A stretch of 64,000 bases of DNA from Spirochaetales bacterium (GCA_947478845.1 CANJXC010000001.1:62001-126000), one strand, 5' to 3'. Counted from the first letter of the stretch, positions 50,497 to 59,821 are shown. Numbers and translations are program-made. The notes: generated by a model from the sequence alone, not told the origin.

Positions 50497-50982
50497 TTAC
50501 CATGATTCGAAAGAACGCTCAACGGTTTGTTCCAAAAGGTGGGCACCGGCCTCTGTCCAAAGGACCCCCGTAGTTGGGTCACGCCCCGAGGGTTCTAGTT
50601 CCGCCAAGGGATCGAGAACGAAACGCCTTTCCAGCCGCCTAGGGTGGGGAACGATCAAGCGACTTGATTGCAACACATGTTCGCTGGCCAAAATAAGATC
50701 AAGGTCGATGATCCTTGGCCCCTTGGGGCGAGCAAGGTCTCGGCGTCTTCCGAGGAGGCTCTCGAACATCAACAGGCGTTCCAATAAAGAATAGGGAGAA
50801 CCCGCCCAGCGCCCCTTTAAGACGGCGTTCCAGAACATGGACTGATCTCTGTCTAGCTGTGGGGCTGTCAGGTACAGAGAAGACACTTCTAGACCCACGA
50901 GGAGCGACGATAACCATTGGCGTGCCAGGCGGAGGGACTCCAGAGTGCCGGGTTCGTTTCCCCCTAGGCCAATATGAACGAT
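50497..50982 (-). CDS. folK: 2-amino-4-hydroxy-6-hydroxymethyldihydropteridine pyrophosphokinase, probable ATC start
   Basis: Pyrophosphorylates the pterin precursor of folate; 161 residues in the proposed form. Motifs are VHIGLGGNEPGTLESL at the N-terminus, SMFWNAVLKG, and the metal-binding GPRIIDLDLILAS followed by LIVPHPRRLERRFVLDPLAEL. No ATG, GTG or TTG lies in frame before GTG 50898, which would delete the conserved first strand and GxGSN-like motif. The codon ATC at 50980-50982 overlaps the recA stop as TGATC, exactly where TGATG would give M-VHIGLGGN. A rare ATC start, or a G-to-C change, is therefore proposed. The conservative CDS is 50497-50898. Confidence 0.85.
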   Translation of the reverse strand: MVHIGLGGNEPGTLESLRLARQWLSSLLVGLEVSSLYLTAPQLDRDQSMFWNAVLKGRWAGSPYSLLERLLMFESLLGRRRDLARPKGPRIIDLDLILASEHVLQSSRLIVPHPRRLERRFVLDPLAELEPSGRDPTTGVLWTEAGAHLLEQTVERSFESW

Positions 50983-52196
50983 CAGAACAATCCAGACGGC
51001 TCTTCAACCGCTCCGGAGGCCACAACAGGCCGTTGTACTTTGGGTTTCGTAGCTTCTGCAGCGGCAGTGGATGCCAGTACAGCGGCTGCATTCGCGTCAG
51101 CAGCGACACGAAGATTAACCGTTCCCAAGGGCTGGGAACCGGGTATATCCCGGTCAGGGAAGATCTGCTTTCGGAGTTTTTCCTCTAGTGTCTTGCTCAG
51201 CGCAACATTTTTTTGGAGAAAGTCCCGTGCGTTCTCGCGACCTTGGCCTATCCTTTCCTCGCCAAAAGAAAACCAAGAACCGCTTTTTTGAACCAGTTCA
51301 AACTTGAGGGCCGCATCAAGGAGGCTTCCATAATACGAGATTCCCTGCCCAAACAGAATTTCAACCTCCGCTTTTCTAAAAGGAGGCGCTACTTTGTTCT
51401 TGACTACCTTGACCCGAACTAAGTTGCCAATAGCCTCGTCTTGCCCTTTGTTGATCGTTTCAACTTTGCGCACATCCAAACGAACCGATGCATAAAACTT
51501 CAGAGCGTTACCGCCTGTTGTGGTTTCGGGGTTCCCAAACATGACCCCGATCTTCATTCGGATCTGGTTGATAAAAATAAGTACAGCACCCGATTTCGAG
51601 ATTGTTCCCGTCAGTTTACGAAGCGCTTGGCTCATGAGACGGGCCTGAAGTCCGACGTGGGAATCCCCCATTTCTCCATCAATTTCGGCTTGGGGCGTCA
51701 GTGCTGCAACGGAATCCACTACGATGATATCGACCCCTCCCGATCGAACCAGAGACTCGGTAATTTCCAAAGCTTGTTCTCCCGTATCCGGTTGGCTGAC
51801 CCAAAGCTCTTCAATGTTGACCCCAAGGTTCTTCGCATAGCCAGGATCAAGGGCGTGTTCAGCATCGATGAAGGCGGCAACACCACCGTTTTTCTGAGCC
51901 TGTGCGATGGCATGCAAGGCAAGTGTCGTTTTTCCTGAAGATTCAGGGCCAAAGATTTCAACAATTCGCCCCTTTGGATACCCGCCAATTCCAAGAGCTT
52001 CGTCAATCAAAATGGATCCTGAGGGGATAATTTCAAGACCCTGACCGATAGGTCCATCACCCATGCGGATCAAAGAGCCTTTACCGAATTGTTTCTCAAT
52101 CTGGAGTCGGGCGGCATCGAGAGCCTTTGCTTTTTCTTCTTGGTTTCCAGAACGGGGGGCGGTGAAGGTCGGTGGCGGATCTTTTTTACTAGACAT
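50982..52196 (-). CDS. recA: Recombinase RecA
   Basis: Strand-exchange ATPase for recombinational repair; 404 residues. Walker A is [13 protein letters not shown] and Walker [35 protein letters not shown] is the conserved L2 region. The C-terminal 60 residues are alanine-rich rather than the usual acidic tail ([18 protein letters not shown]), making the protein somewhat longer than E. coli RecA (353). CAAGGAGA precedes the ATG. No LexA-type box could be identified in the 101-base upstream gap. It is followed by folK, scpA, scpB, rluB and cmk-rpsA without gaps. Confidence 0.97.
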   Translation of the reverse strand: MSSKKDPPPTFTAPRSGNQEEKAKALDAARLQIEKQFGKGSLIRMGDGPIGQGLEIIPSGSILIDEALGIGGYPKGRIVEIFGPESSGKTTLALHAIAQAQKNGGVAAFIDAEHALDPGYAKNLGVNIEELWVSQPDTGEQALEITESLVRSGGVDIIVVDSVAALTPQAEIDGEMGDSHVGLQARLMSQALRKLTGTISKSGAVLIFINQIRMKIGVMFGNPETTTGGNALKFYASVRLDVRKVETINKGQDEAIGNLVRVKVVKNKVAPPFRKAEVEILFGQGISYYGSLLDAALKFELVQKSGSWFSFGEERIGQGRENARDFLQKNVALSKTLEEKLRKQIFPDRDIPGSQPLGTVNLRVAADANAAAVLASTAAAEATKPKVQRPVVASGAVEEPSGLF

Positions 52197-52259
52197 GACT
52201 GATTCTCCTTGCCCTCCCAGACAGGAAGGACCATGCCCCTGCTTGAGGCACTCAGAAAG

Positions 52260-52288
52260 AATCTATCCGCAATTGGCTGGCGTGACAA
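52260..52288 (-). promoter_or_regulatory. Candidate recA promoter
   Basis: On the minus strand, TTGTCA (52283-52288), 17-base spacer, TAGATT (52260-52265). It would give a leader of about 57 bases ending in the Shine-Dalgarno before ATG 52196. Confidence 0.5.
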
Positions 52289-52297
52289 GAAAAATCC

Positions 52298-53401
52298 CTA
52301 AGGTGTTCGATAACCGAGAATGTGTAAGCCTACGCCTTCAACGTTCCATTTTCCATTGTCTAAGCTAACCTGCCCGAGGACCTCGACAACCTGAGAGTTT
52401 TTGAGTAGAGAGGCAAACTTTAGTCGAACCGGAATGACACCCTCAACTACCTGGCCATCCTGATATCCGAGCAAAAGTTCAAAAGTGATTTCTTTGGCAC
52501 CGCTAGCTAGGTTCGAGATGACACCCTTCCACTGAACGGCGCATCCTTCGTAAAGCTCAGGGAACGAGCGTACGTCCTGGTAGTCAGCACTGGCCTCGGG
52601 GCGTGCAAAATCTGGTGGGTGTAGAAAACTCACAAGAGTCCGTACTCTTTCTTTGGTAGAAGTTGAGGCATTGGAAAGCAGTACCCTGTTGATCTCCAAT
52701 CGGCAGGCCGAATCCTGATAGTCCTGAAATAGGCTCTGAATCTTTTCGAGAGCCTGCCGTAGTTGATCTGCTGAAAGTTCAAGGCGACTAGGAGTAACGG
52801 CCGGAACAGCTTTTGCCACATCTGTGAGGTCAGCCAAAGTCCCAGGCCTCACTTGCAGGAGAGGGAGTGAGGGAACAAGCCCCCTTCCCCACCATATTCC
52901 AGCAACCACAACAGGAAGTACAAGGAGGGCACCGAGTAACCAAGGCAGCCACTGGGGCAGTTTTATTCCGTTCGAAGTGTTTCGTATGCGAGGTAGCAAC
53001 GATTGCCAGTCCAAAGCAGTTCGGCCCACAGTTCCTTCCGGCGACGACAAGACAGTTTTGAGCTCTTCAAGCGCCTTCTTGGCGACCCGGCTCAGAGGGT
53101 CCTCGTCGAGGACTTCGAGAAGCAGTTTCACGGCTCCTGAATAATCGCGCTTGCGCACGGCCACGGCTGCCAGCGCCTGAAGTACAGGAAGACGATCTTC
53201 GGGGTCGAGTTGAAGACACCGCAAAAGGTAGGTCTCACCGCCCTGCAAATCGCCAGAGCGAACACAACTCAACCCAAGAATGCGGTAGAAGTCAGGAACT
53301 GATCTGTATCTGAGAATAGCTGGCTCGAGCAAGGAAACACATTCCGAAAATAATCCATGCCGATGGAGTTTCCAGGCTTTCTGAAGCAGAGGATCGTCCA
53401 T
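52298..53401 (-). CDS. Unknown TPR membrane protein upstream of recA
   Basis: A 367-residue protein with cytoplasmic TPR repeats at about 1-115 (LFSECVSLLEPAILRYRSVPDFYRILGLSCVRSGDLQGGETYLLRCLQLDPEDR), one membrane helix at about 150-170 (WLPWLLGALLVLPVVVAGIWW), a helical region (about 205-265) and a C-terminal beta domain (about 270-367; GCAVQWKGVISNLASGAKEITFELLLGYQDG) that resembles an OB-like or tRNA_anti-like fold. No named family is recognised. It lies four bases after the next exported gene and forms a run with the two genes upstream. Confidence 0.75.
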   Translation of the reverse strand: MDDPLLQKAWKLHRHGLFSECVSLLEPAILRYRSVPDFYRILGLSCVRSGDLQGGETYLLRCLQLDPEDRLPVLQALAAVAVRKRDYSGAVKLLLEVLDEDPLSRVAKKALEELKTVLSSPEGTVGRTALDWQSLLPRIRNTSNGIKLPQWLPWLLGALLVLPVVVAGIWWGRGLVPSLPLLQVRPGTLADLTDVAKAVPAVTPSRLELSADQLRQALEKIQSLFQDYQDSACRLEINRVLLSNASTSTKERVRTLVSFLHPPDFARPEASADYQDVRSFPELYEGCAVQWKGVISNLASGAKEITFELLLGYQDGQVVEGVIPVRLKFASLLKNSQVVEVLGQVSLDNGKWNVEGVGLHILGYRTP

Positions 53402-53405
53402 GCTC

Positions 53406-54467
53406 TCAGGGCTTGGTTGACGTTGTATTGGTCAAAGCTGCTTTTCGGGTGTCCATTTGGTCCAGAATTGCCTTGAAGAGCTTAAGATCCTCTTCCGTGG
53501 CTTTGGTCGGCTCTCCGATCTTGGCGTTTATCTGCCCAATGATGTTTTCGAGGGCCTGAAGATCCTGAGCAACCGCGGCACTTCCCGCCCCTTCTTTGTT
53601 GCGGCTTTCTTGAAGTAGATCGCTCAGCACATTCGCCGTTCCAACTTTGGCGCCCGCAAATGTGATGGCAGAACGGTTGCCAAAAATCACCACGATGTCT
53701 CGGTTGGCGCCAGGGGCGAGGTCCTGAGCATCGTAGAACTGGGCAACAGCCGAATCATTGAAGCTGTAGGGTAAGAGATTAAAGTCCCGACCCTGTCGGA
53801 AAGCAAAATCCCACGATGCGTCATCGAGGCGCTTCCAGTTGGCAAAAACAACTCTTGACGGCACCGTGGCGCCTTTTCCGGTCATTACGAGAAGGCCAAT
53901 CTTCTCATCGAGTGAAGATGGACTTAACCACCAATCAGGAAAGGAACTTTCCCATTTGGTCTCCGAGGAAATCACGTCTCCCGTCTGCGATTTAAAATGC
54001 TCTTTCTTCTCGCCTAGGTTTGAATCAAAAACGATTCGAACGGCGGGTCGTATCGTTGCGCCTTCTGAAATGTTGGTGAGTGACAGAGTTTCCTTGACGC
54101 CATCAACGACCGAAGAAGCCGCCGAGGTGAGGAACTCAAAGCTCTGGGTTATTTTCAGCGTCTTGCCAGTCCAGACTATGCGTCCACCTGCGGGCAATGC
54201 CTCGAAAACAGGAACGAAAGTCCCATCGTCTCCAAGGGTCGAGACCTTGTCGGCAAGCTGTAATTTGATTTTCGAGGTTGTGGGGTCATCAGCGGAGAAA
54301 AGGGAAATTGGTACCGGGCTAGCGATATCTTCGGAATAGTAAACTACAAAACGTCCCGTTTTTTCGTTGAGGACAATTTTGATTTTACCCCGCTGCAGCT
54401 CTACCGCTCCAGCCACTGAGGAAGCTAGCAAAAAAACAAGAAGCGCCAGAATGAGTTTATTTAGCAT
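53406..54467 (-). CDS. Unknown exported protein
   Basis: A 353-residue protein with a signal peptide (MLNKLILALLVFLLASSVAGAVE) and a predominantly beta mature part (about 25-270) that includes LQRGKIKIVLNEKTGRFVVYYS and PDWWLSPSSLDEKIGLLVMTGKG. A helical coiled-coil tail occupies about 275-350 (AAVAQDLQALENIIGQINAKI). It is probably periplasmic. No family is recognised. It overlaps by 11 bases the end of the exported TPR gene upstream, so the two are likely co-translated. Confidence 0.75.
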   Translation of the reverse strand: MLNKLILALLVFLLASSVAGAVELQRGKIKIVLNEKTGRFVVYYSEDIASPVPISLFSADDPTTSKIKLQLADKVSTLGDDGTFVPVFEALPAGGRIVWTGKTLKITQSFEFLTSAASSVVDGVKETLSLTNISEGATIRPAVRIVFDSNLGEKKEHFKSQTGDVISSETKWESSFPDWWLSPSSLDEKIGLLVMTGKGATVPSRVVFANWKRLDDASWDFAFRQGRDFNLLPYSFNDSAVAQFYDAQDLAPGANRDIVVIFGNRSAITFAGAKVGTANVLSDLLQESRNKEGAGSAAVAQDLQALENIIGQINAKIGEPTKATEEDLKLFKAILDQMDTRKAALTNTTSTKP

Positions 54468-55362
54468 TTTGGTCTTTCCAAGTAAGGTAGAAGGATTTCA
54501 AGTCGAGCGCTCGAGACTTGAGCTGAAGCAATTGAATTAAGTTTGTTTGATCAGCGGTTTCTGCAACTACCCTTTCCGATCCACCGGCTAATTGCAGCTT
54601 AAGGGCAGCAATCTGAGCATCTTTTTGTTTAATCGTGTCTTCGAGTGTTGTTTGTTTAGATCCGGTATCCGTCACCTGAAGCTCAAGAAGTTTCTTTTGG
54701 TAGCTCGCCAAGCTCTGTTGGTAGGCCTTTTCGCGTCTCTGGTATTCCTCAGATGAGTTTAGTGATTCTGCGTGAGACCACTGGAGGAGCTTCATGAGTT
54801 CTTCCTCCCGCTGTTTAAGCTCGATAACCGAAAGTCTGTAGCGACTCGCTTCAAGTTTAAAACTGGCGGGGTAGCCTTGAACCACTCGGTTGTAGAAGGC
54901 AGATGCATCATCCAAGCGACCTAGGGCCCAAGCGGACTCACCTGTCCAGAATAAGGCATTGGCGACAAGTTCGCCGTTTGGTGAAATTTCCAAAAACTGA
55001 CCGAATGCCTGAATGGCCTTTTCAAACTGGTTTTGGGCGAAATAGACCCGCCCTTTCAGGTAAGCAGCCTCGGTCTGACCGCCGTCCCGGGGAAAACTTT
55101 GTATATAATAATCAAGATTTAGCGTGGCGTTAGAAGTATCAAGCAGTGCCAGATAGGTCTTGGCCAGCCAGAGGTAGGGGTCAGGCTTTTGGCGTGAGGC
55201 TGGGTCTGCCACGACCTGCTGGAACAAGCTCAGCGAGGAAAGGTACTCGCCCTTGGAATAATAATCTTTTCCTTGCTCGAGAATTTTTTCAACGGTGGTG
55301 TCAGATTGGGCCTGAGCCACCACAGAACACGCCAGCAGAAAGAATAATACTGCGATGCGCAT
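54457..55362 (-). CDS. Exported TPR/coiled-coil protein
   Basis: A 301-residue protein with a signal peptide (MRIAVLFFLLACSVVAQAQ), TPR repeats at about 25-185 (YYSKGEYLSSLSLFQQVV, KGRVYFAQNQFEKAIQAFGQFLEISP, FWTGESAWALGRLDDASAFYNRVVQGYP) and a coiled coil at about 210-270. The repeat style resembles YbgF/CpoB and BamD-like proteins, but the order (TPR first, coiled coil second) is opposite to CpoB. Periplasmic scaffolding is inferred. It lies four bases downstream of rpe. Confidence 0.78.
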   Translation of the reverse strand: MRIAVLFFLLACSVVAQAQSDTTVEKILEQGKDYYSKGEYLSSLSLFQQVVADPASRQKPDPYLWLAKTYLALLDTSNATLNLDYYIQSFPRDGGQTEAAYLKGRVYFAQNQFEKAIQAFGQFLEISPNGELVANALFWTGESAWALGRLDDASAFYNRVVQGYPASFKLEASRYRLSVIELKQREEELMKLLQWSHAESLNSSEEYQRREKAYQQSLASYQKKLLELQVTDTGSKQTTLEDTIKQKDAQIAALKLQLAGGSERVVAETADQTNLIQLLQLKSRALDLKSFYLTWKDQNAK

Positions 55363-55366
55363 ACAA

Positions 55367-56035
55367 CTACCGCCTCAAGGACTTCAATTGCCGGAGATAC
55401 CCGGCCTGATCCGGTGCGTCGAAAAAAGCAGACCCCGTAACGAGAATATCGGCACCGGAGGCAACAATCTCAACCGCTGTGATAGTGTTCACTCCGCCAT
55501 CAATCGAAATTCGGAAGTTCCACCCACCTTCCTGCCTCACGCGAGCCAGTTCTGCCAGACGCCCACTAGTTTCTGTAAGGTATTTCTGCCCACCGAATCC
55601 CGGGTTGATACCCATTACAAGTACAAGATCAACATAGGGTAACAAGGCACTCAAGGAACTGACAGGAGTCGAAGGAACCAAGGTGATACCGGCTAGTTTT
55701 CCGGCTTCATGGATTCTCTGAATCAATCTGTGATGGTGAACGGTCGCTTCCCAATGAAATGTTATCGCATCTGCACCTGCGGCTAAGTAGCTGTCGAGTA
55801 GCTCTTCGGGACGTTCAACCATCAGATGGACGTCGAAGAAGAGGTCGCTGTGCTTTCGCAGAGCCTGAATGATGGGAGGGCCAAAGGTGAGGTTAGGGAC
55901 GAAATGGCCGTCCATCACGTCAAGATGAATCCAGGAGGCGCCTGAGAGCTTGACCTTAGCCAATTCGTCGGCCAGATAGGCAAAGTTCGCAGAAAGCAGT
56001 GAGGGTGCCACTATGATGACATTCTTTTGTTCCAT
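55367..56035 (-). CDS. rpe: Ribulose-phosphate 3-epimerase
   Basis: Interconverts ribulose 5-phosphate and xylulose 5-phosphate in the pentose phosphate pathway; 222 residues, TIM barrel. Family motifs are VAPSLLSANFAYLADEL, WIHLDVMDGHFVPNLTFGPPII, DVHLMVERPEELL, MGINPGFGGQKYL and SIDGGVNTITA. ATG 56035 is chosen over the extension to 56092. No Shine-Dalgarno fits; a weak -10 (TAGAAA) ends seven bases before the ATG without a good -35, so a leaderless start is possible here too. Confidence 0.95.
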   Translation of the reverse strand: MEQKNVIIVAPSLLSANFAYLADELAKVKLSGASWIHLDVMDGHFVPNLTFGPPIIQALRKHSDLFFDVHLMVERPEELLDSYLAAGADAITFHWEATVHHHRLIQRIHEAGKLAGITLVPSTPVSSLSALLPYVDLVLVMGINPGFGGQKYLTETSGRLAELARVRQEGGWNFRISIDGGVNTITAVEIVASGADILVTGSAFFDAPDQAGYLRQLKSLRR

Positions 56036-56097
56036 AACTCTATTTCTAACAAAAACATGGCTGCCCCGTCCAGAAAAATCGGAGAAAAACACTCGAA

Positions 56098-56125
56098 TTG
56101 ACTTAAATCCCTACTTGGGTATAAT
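56098..56125 (+). promoter_or_regulatory. Promoter of the TPR-greA operon
   Basis: TTGACT (56098-56103), 16-base spacer, perfect TATAAT (56120-56125). Transcription should start near 56132, leaving about nine untranslated bases before ATG 56141 and no Shine-Dalgarno. This is the closest match to consensus in the window. Confidence 0.75.
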
Positions 56126-56140
56126 GAAATTTAACTTCTG

Positions 56141-57121
56141 ATGAAATCTGTTGCCGAAAACACCATTACCAGTCCTGGTCGTACTGCCGCTGCCCAGCTG
56201 GAAGAAAGCCTTCGCAACGCTTGGCTTTTTTTTCGTTCGGGTGATTTTGTCAGAGCGGAGTTCGAGGCCGAAAAGGCTCTCATGGTAGATTTTGAAGACC
56301 CTCGTGTTGTGGCCACATTAAAGTGTGCTGTGTTCTGGAAAGACCGAATTGTGAGAATTGCGGAAATAAAAGTGCCTGAAAAAAAAGGAGATTTTCTCCT
56401 TCGAGAACTTTCAGGTTTTGAGTCGAGGTTTCTACTTCATCTAGACTGTCCATTAGATGAGGGGGTGGATGCCCTTCGCCAATATGTGTATCAAAGTGCA
56501 GCAAAGGCCTTTTTGGACCAGATTCCGTTCGACGACGAAGAAGCAAAGCCCCAATTACTATTGAAGTGTGCACGTGCTCATAAGGGCAACGGTGATTTTG
56601 ATCAAGCTCTCTCGCGTTTGGAAGAAGCCTTAGTTCTCCAGAAGGATTCGTCCGCCGCGCTTGCTGAGATGGCTGACTGTTTCGAGATGACCAATGAAAC
56701 ACAAAAAGCCAAACTGTTTTTTCGGGAGGCGTTCTATTTGGGGGCTCAGTCGATCGATCTAAGCTCGCTGAGATCGGTTATGGTGGGTGAGGTGGTCGCC
56801 TCTTTGTCTGTGTGGGGCTACAAAGAAGAGGAACTCGTCGAATGGGTTCCGGTCCATGCGGTCATTCAAGGTGCTTTCAATGTCAAACGCGAGTTAAAGC
56901 CTCTTGAGCTGGGGCACCTTAAACAATCCATCAATACACTCAAAACTGAGATTCAAGCGAAGTCACCGCAAAAGTCCCTTCTCATCCCCAGACTTATCAA
57001 TCGGTATTTCTGGCTGATCGACCATTTTCTCAGCGTCAAGGAAGAGCGTAGTAAAATCGAGGATGTGTTGCTGAACATCAAGCTCCTTGACCCAAGAGTC
57101 CATGAACTTTACACCCAGTAA
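56141..57121 (+). CDS. Unknown TPR-like protein upstream of greA
   Basis: A 326-residue cytoplasmic protein made of helical repeats. TPR-like units occur at about 20-50 (AWLFFRSGDFVRAEFEAEKAL), 145-175 (LLKCARAHKGNGDFDQALSRLEEALVLQKD) and 178-205. No signal peptide or membrane helix. No family is recognised. It has a near-consensus promoter and lies 15 bases before the long greA, whose N-terminal half is also TPR-like, so a shared role around RNA polymerase is possible but speculative. Confidence 0.75.
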   Translation: MKSVAENTITSPGRTAAAQLEESLRNAWLFFRSGDFVRAEFEAEKALMVDFEDPRVVATLKCAVFWKDRIVRIAEIKVPEKKGDFLLRELSGFESRFLLHLDCPLDEGVDALRQYVYQSAAKAFLDQIPFDDEEAKPQLLLKCARAHKGNGDFDQALSRLEEALVLQKDSSAALAEMADCFEMTNETQKAKLFFREAFYLGAQSIDLSSLRSVMVGEVVASLSVWGYKEEELVEWVPVHAVIQGAFNVKRELKPLELGHLKQSINTLKTEIQAKSPQKSLLIPRLINRYFWLIDHFLSVKEERSKIEDVLLNIKLLDPRVHELYTQ

Positions 57122-57136
57122 CCCAGGAGAAGATGA

Positions 57137-59821
57137 ATGTCGGAAGAACTAATCACAAAAATAGAACAGATGTTGCATGAAGAAAAATGGACCAGAACCG
57201 CCATTGGCGCCTATACGGTAACTTTGATCAAGGAACTAGACACGATTCTTGCCCAGATTGTCGAGGCTGGCATCCGAGAGCCCATACAAGAGCTTTGTGA
57301 CACCCATCTGGTCGAATCCAAGAATAGTATTGTAGCGCTGTATTTGTCGGGAATGCTCACGCTGGAACGACAGATGCTGGACGATACACACCTGGTTAAG
57401 TTGGTAAACCTGTTCGCTCAGAACCTCAAGTGGCCCTTGGTGGAGCACATTTGTGAGCAGATTCTGGGCTATGGAGAAAACAAGTTTGCCCTTCGGAGCT
57501 TGATCGACAGTTACAAGAACGAAAGCAACGAAGAAAAACTCCATGAGACCGAAGAGCGTTTGATCAAAGTTGACATCGAAGAAGCGGACATTGTTTTTAG
57601 CCTTGCTCAGCGTTTTGAAAAAGAAAAGAACCTTGCCAAGGCAGTTGAATACTACAAAAAGGGTATTCATCGGTTTATTTTTAAGAAAAACTTTTCGCGG
57701 ATCCGCGAAATTTGGCTCAAGCTCATTGAGTTCTGCCCTGAGGAAACCGAGTATTTTGCTCAAGTTGAACAAAAAGTAGCCAAGCTCCTTGGGGCCGAGA
57801 AAGCTTGCCAGTTGCTAGAAGATCTGTATCCCCTTTTCTTACAGAACATGAAGTTCGACGACGCCATACAAGCTCAGCTTCGCATCGCCCTGTACGAACC
57901 CAAGTCACCGCAAGTTCGCAGGGAAATCATTTCCTGTCTCAAGCTCAAGTTCGCGACCAACCCGAAAACTGAGGAATATCTGAAACTCTCAAACATTGGA
58001 GACAGCTGGAAGAGTGTTTCTGATGCTCTGGAAGATTTCAAGAAGCAGATTGCTTACGAGAAAGGCAACTTCGTCTATCACAAAGCTTGGGGTGTGGGTC
58101 GGATCAAGGAAGTTCGCGATCAAGACTATGTTATTGACTTCGAAACCCATCGCAACCAAAGCATGGGCCAGAAAATGGCCGTGGAAGCGTTAACAAGCTT
58201 GGAGCGGGACGATATTCGCGTTCTCGCCGCGACCACTAAGCGTGAGGACCTGGCCAAGAAGATCAAGACAAACCTTGACTGGGCCCTCAAAACTCTTATT
58301 CGGAGCTTTGGAAATAAGACTGATATGAAGGTCATCAAGTCTGTTCTCGTTCCCAAAGTCCTCGAGGAGAGGGAATGGACAACCTGGAGCAGCAACGCAA
58401 GAAACCTGATCAAGGAAAGCACCGACTATGCCCTGAGTCCTGACAAACAGGATGAGTTCATGGTGAGAACACAGCCCATCACAAAAGAAGAGAAAATCTA
58501 CAACAAGTTCAAAGCAGAAAAGGATTTCTTCAAGCGGGTTGAGGTTCTCGAGGAGTTTCTAGAGCACGGCAACAAGGAGTCAGACTACTTTGGCGAACTG
58601 TTCTCGAGTTTTAGTAGTTACCTCAAGTCGAACAAGGTCAACGAGGAAACCATTGCGAGTTTCTTGATCATTCAAAAACACTCAAAGGATTTTCCGTTTA
58701 TCAGCCCGGGAAGCTCCCGGAGTTTTCTCGAATACTTCCAACAGATTGATGAGCTGGAACACCTGTTTAGAAACCTAAATAATGTCCGATTACGAGTGTC
58801 TTTCCTGCACCAAGTCAAGCTCAACGTGGCCCATTGGGATCAAGTGTTTGTTCGACTCTTCCCCCTCACCCATACGCACCAAATAATCGACGACCTGCTT
58901 GCCGCGGGCAAAGAAGAGGCTGTTCACAAGCTTTTTGAAGACCTGATGGAAAAGCATAAAGACCTCAAGGAACCGTTCTTCCATGCCGCCAAAATGGCAC
59001 TGGAAGGCAAGATTTCTCTCGGAGGGCGACTGACTCAGGAAAAATTGATGATTACTCTCGTGCACGACCTTGACCTCACCTTCCGAGACATCCAGAACAA
59101 AAAAGACCTTACCGAGAACAAACGGATTAACAAATTGATCCTGGGCTTTCTCTTCAAGGATCAGGTTCTCGAAAAGTACCTTGAGCTTGCTCCGGAAGAG
59201 TCAGTCCGCCGGCTTTTTTCGCTGATTCAGGATGTGCGTGATTTGAACGCTAACCTCAAGCAAGACGTCAGGAACCTTATTGCGGGACGTTTCCCTCACC
59301 TCGTGGCAGCAAGTGATCCGCAACCAATGGCAGTTTCATCCAGAAAAGGTATTTTGACGACCTTGAAACTGTTCAATGCAAAGAAAAAAGAGGTTCAGAA
59401 TCTTGTCGAAGTGGAAGTGCCGAAAAACTCGAAGGAAATCGGTGCCGCCATGGCGCTAGGAGACCTCAAGGAGAACGCTGAATACCACGCCGCCCGCGAG
59501 CGTCAAACGCTTCTAAGCGCCGCCGTGACAACCTTGAACAAAGAGTTGGAATCGGCGACGGTCATCCAAAAAACTGAAGTGGACAAAGCCAAGGTTTCAT
59601 TCGGAACTATCGTGACTTTAGTCAACAATGCTGATGGAAAGCTCGAAACATACACGATTCTGGGGCCGTGGGAGTCTGACCCGGTTAACAACGTCATCTC
59701 TTACCTTTCACCTTTTGGAGATAAGCTGATGGGCAGCAAGACCGGAGAAAAGCTCAAGTTCACTATCAATGAGCGCAAGTGCGACTATTTGGTTAAGGGA
59801 ATCAAGCTGGCTGACTTCTAG
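57137..59821 (+). CDS. greA: Transcription elongation factor GreA with very long N-terminal extension
   Basis: An 894-residue protein. The last about 160 residues are GreA/GreB: MALGDLKENAEYHAARERQ carries the acidic tip (D, E) that stimulates RNA cleavage by backtracked polymerase, followed by the FKBP-like domain (VSFGTIVTLVNNADGK to GEKLKFTINERK). Before it are about 730 residues: helical repeats at 1-280, a KOW/CarD-like segment at about 305-345 (NFVYHKAWGVGRIKEVRDQDYVIDF) that may contact polymerase, then a further helical region. Ordinary GreA has about 158 residues. Long GreA proteins of this kind occur in spirochaetes. AGGAGAAG precedes the ATG. An intrinsic terminator lies 19 bases after the stop. 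Confidence 0.93.
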   Translation: MSEELITKIEQMLHEEKWTRTAIGAYTVTLIKELDTILAQIVEAGIREPIQELCDTHLVESKNSIVALYLSGMLTLERQMLDDTHLVKLVNLFAQNLKWPLVEHICEQILGYGENKFALRSLIDSYKNESNEEKLHETEERLIKVDIEEADIVFSLAQRFEKEKNLAKAVEYYKKGIHRFIFKKNFSRIREIWLKLIEFCPEETEYFAQVEQKVAKLLGAEKACQLLEDLYPLFLQNMKFDDAIQAQLRIALYEPKSPQVRREIISCLKLKFATNPKTEEYLKLSNIGDSWKSVSDALEDFKKQIAYEKGNFVYHKAWGVGRIKEVRDQDYVIDFETHRNQSMGQKMAVEALTSLERDDIRVLAATTKREDLAKKIKTNLDWALKTLIRSFGNKTDMKVIKSVLVPKVLEEREWTTWSSNARNLIKESTDYALSPDKQDEFMVRTQPITKEEKIYNKFKAEKDFFKRVEVLEEFLEHGNKESDYFGELFSSFSSYLKSNKVNEETIASFLIIQKHSKDFPFISPGSSRSFLEYFQQIDELEHLFRNLNNVRLRVSFLHQVKLNVAHWDQVFVRLFPLTHTHQIIDDLLAAGKEEAVHKLFEDLMEKHKDLKEPFFHAAKMALEGKISLGGRLTQEKLMITLVHDLDLTFRDIQNKKDLTENKRINKLILGFLFKDQVLEKYLELAPEESVRRLFSLIQDVRDLNANLKQDVRNLIAGRFPHLVAASDPQPMAVSSRKGILTTLKLFNAKKKEVQNLVEVEVPKNSKEIGAAMALGDLKENAEYHAARERQTLLSAAVTTLNKELESATVIQKTEVDKAKVSFGTIVTLVNNADGKLETYTILGPWESDPVNNVISYLSPFGDKLMGSKTGEKLKFTINERKCDYLVKGIKLADF

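Noticed and set aside
52197-52297. LexA-type SOS box before recA
   Set aside because: No palindromic operator of the known Gram-negative (CTG-N10-CAG) or Gram-positive (GAAC-N4-GTTC) type is visible; the organism could use another.
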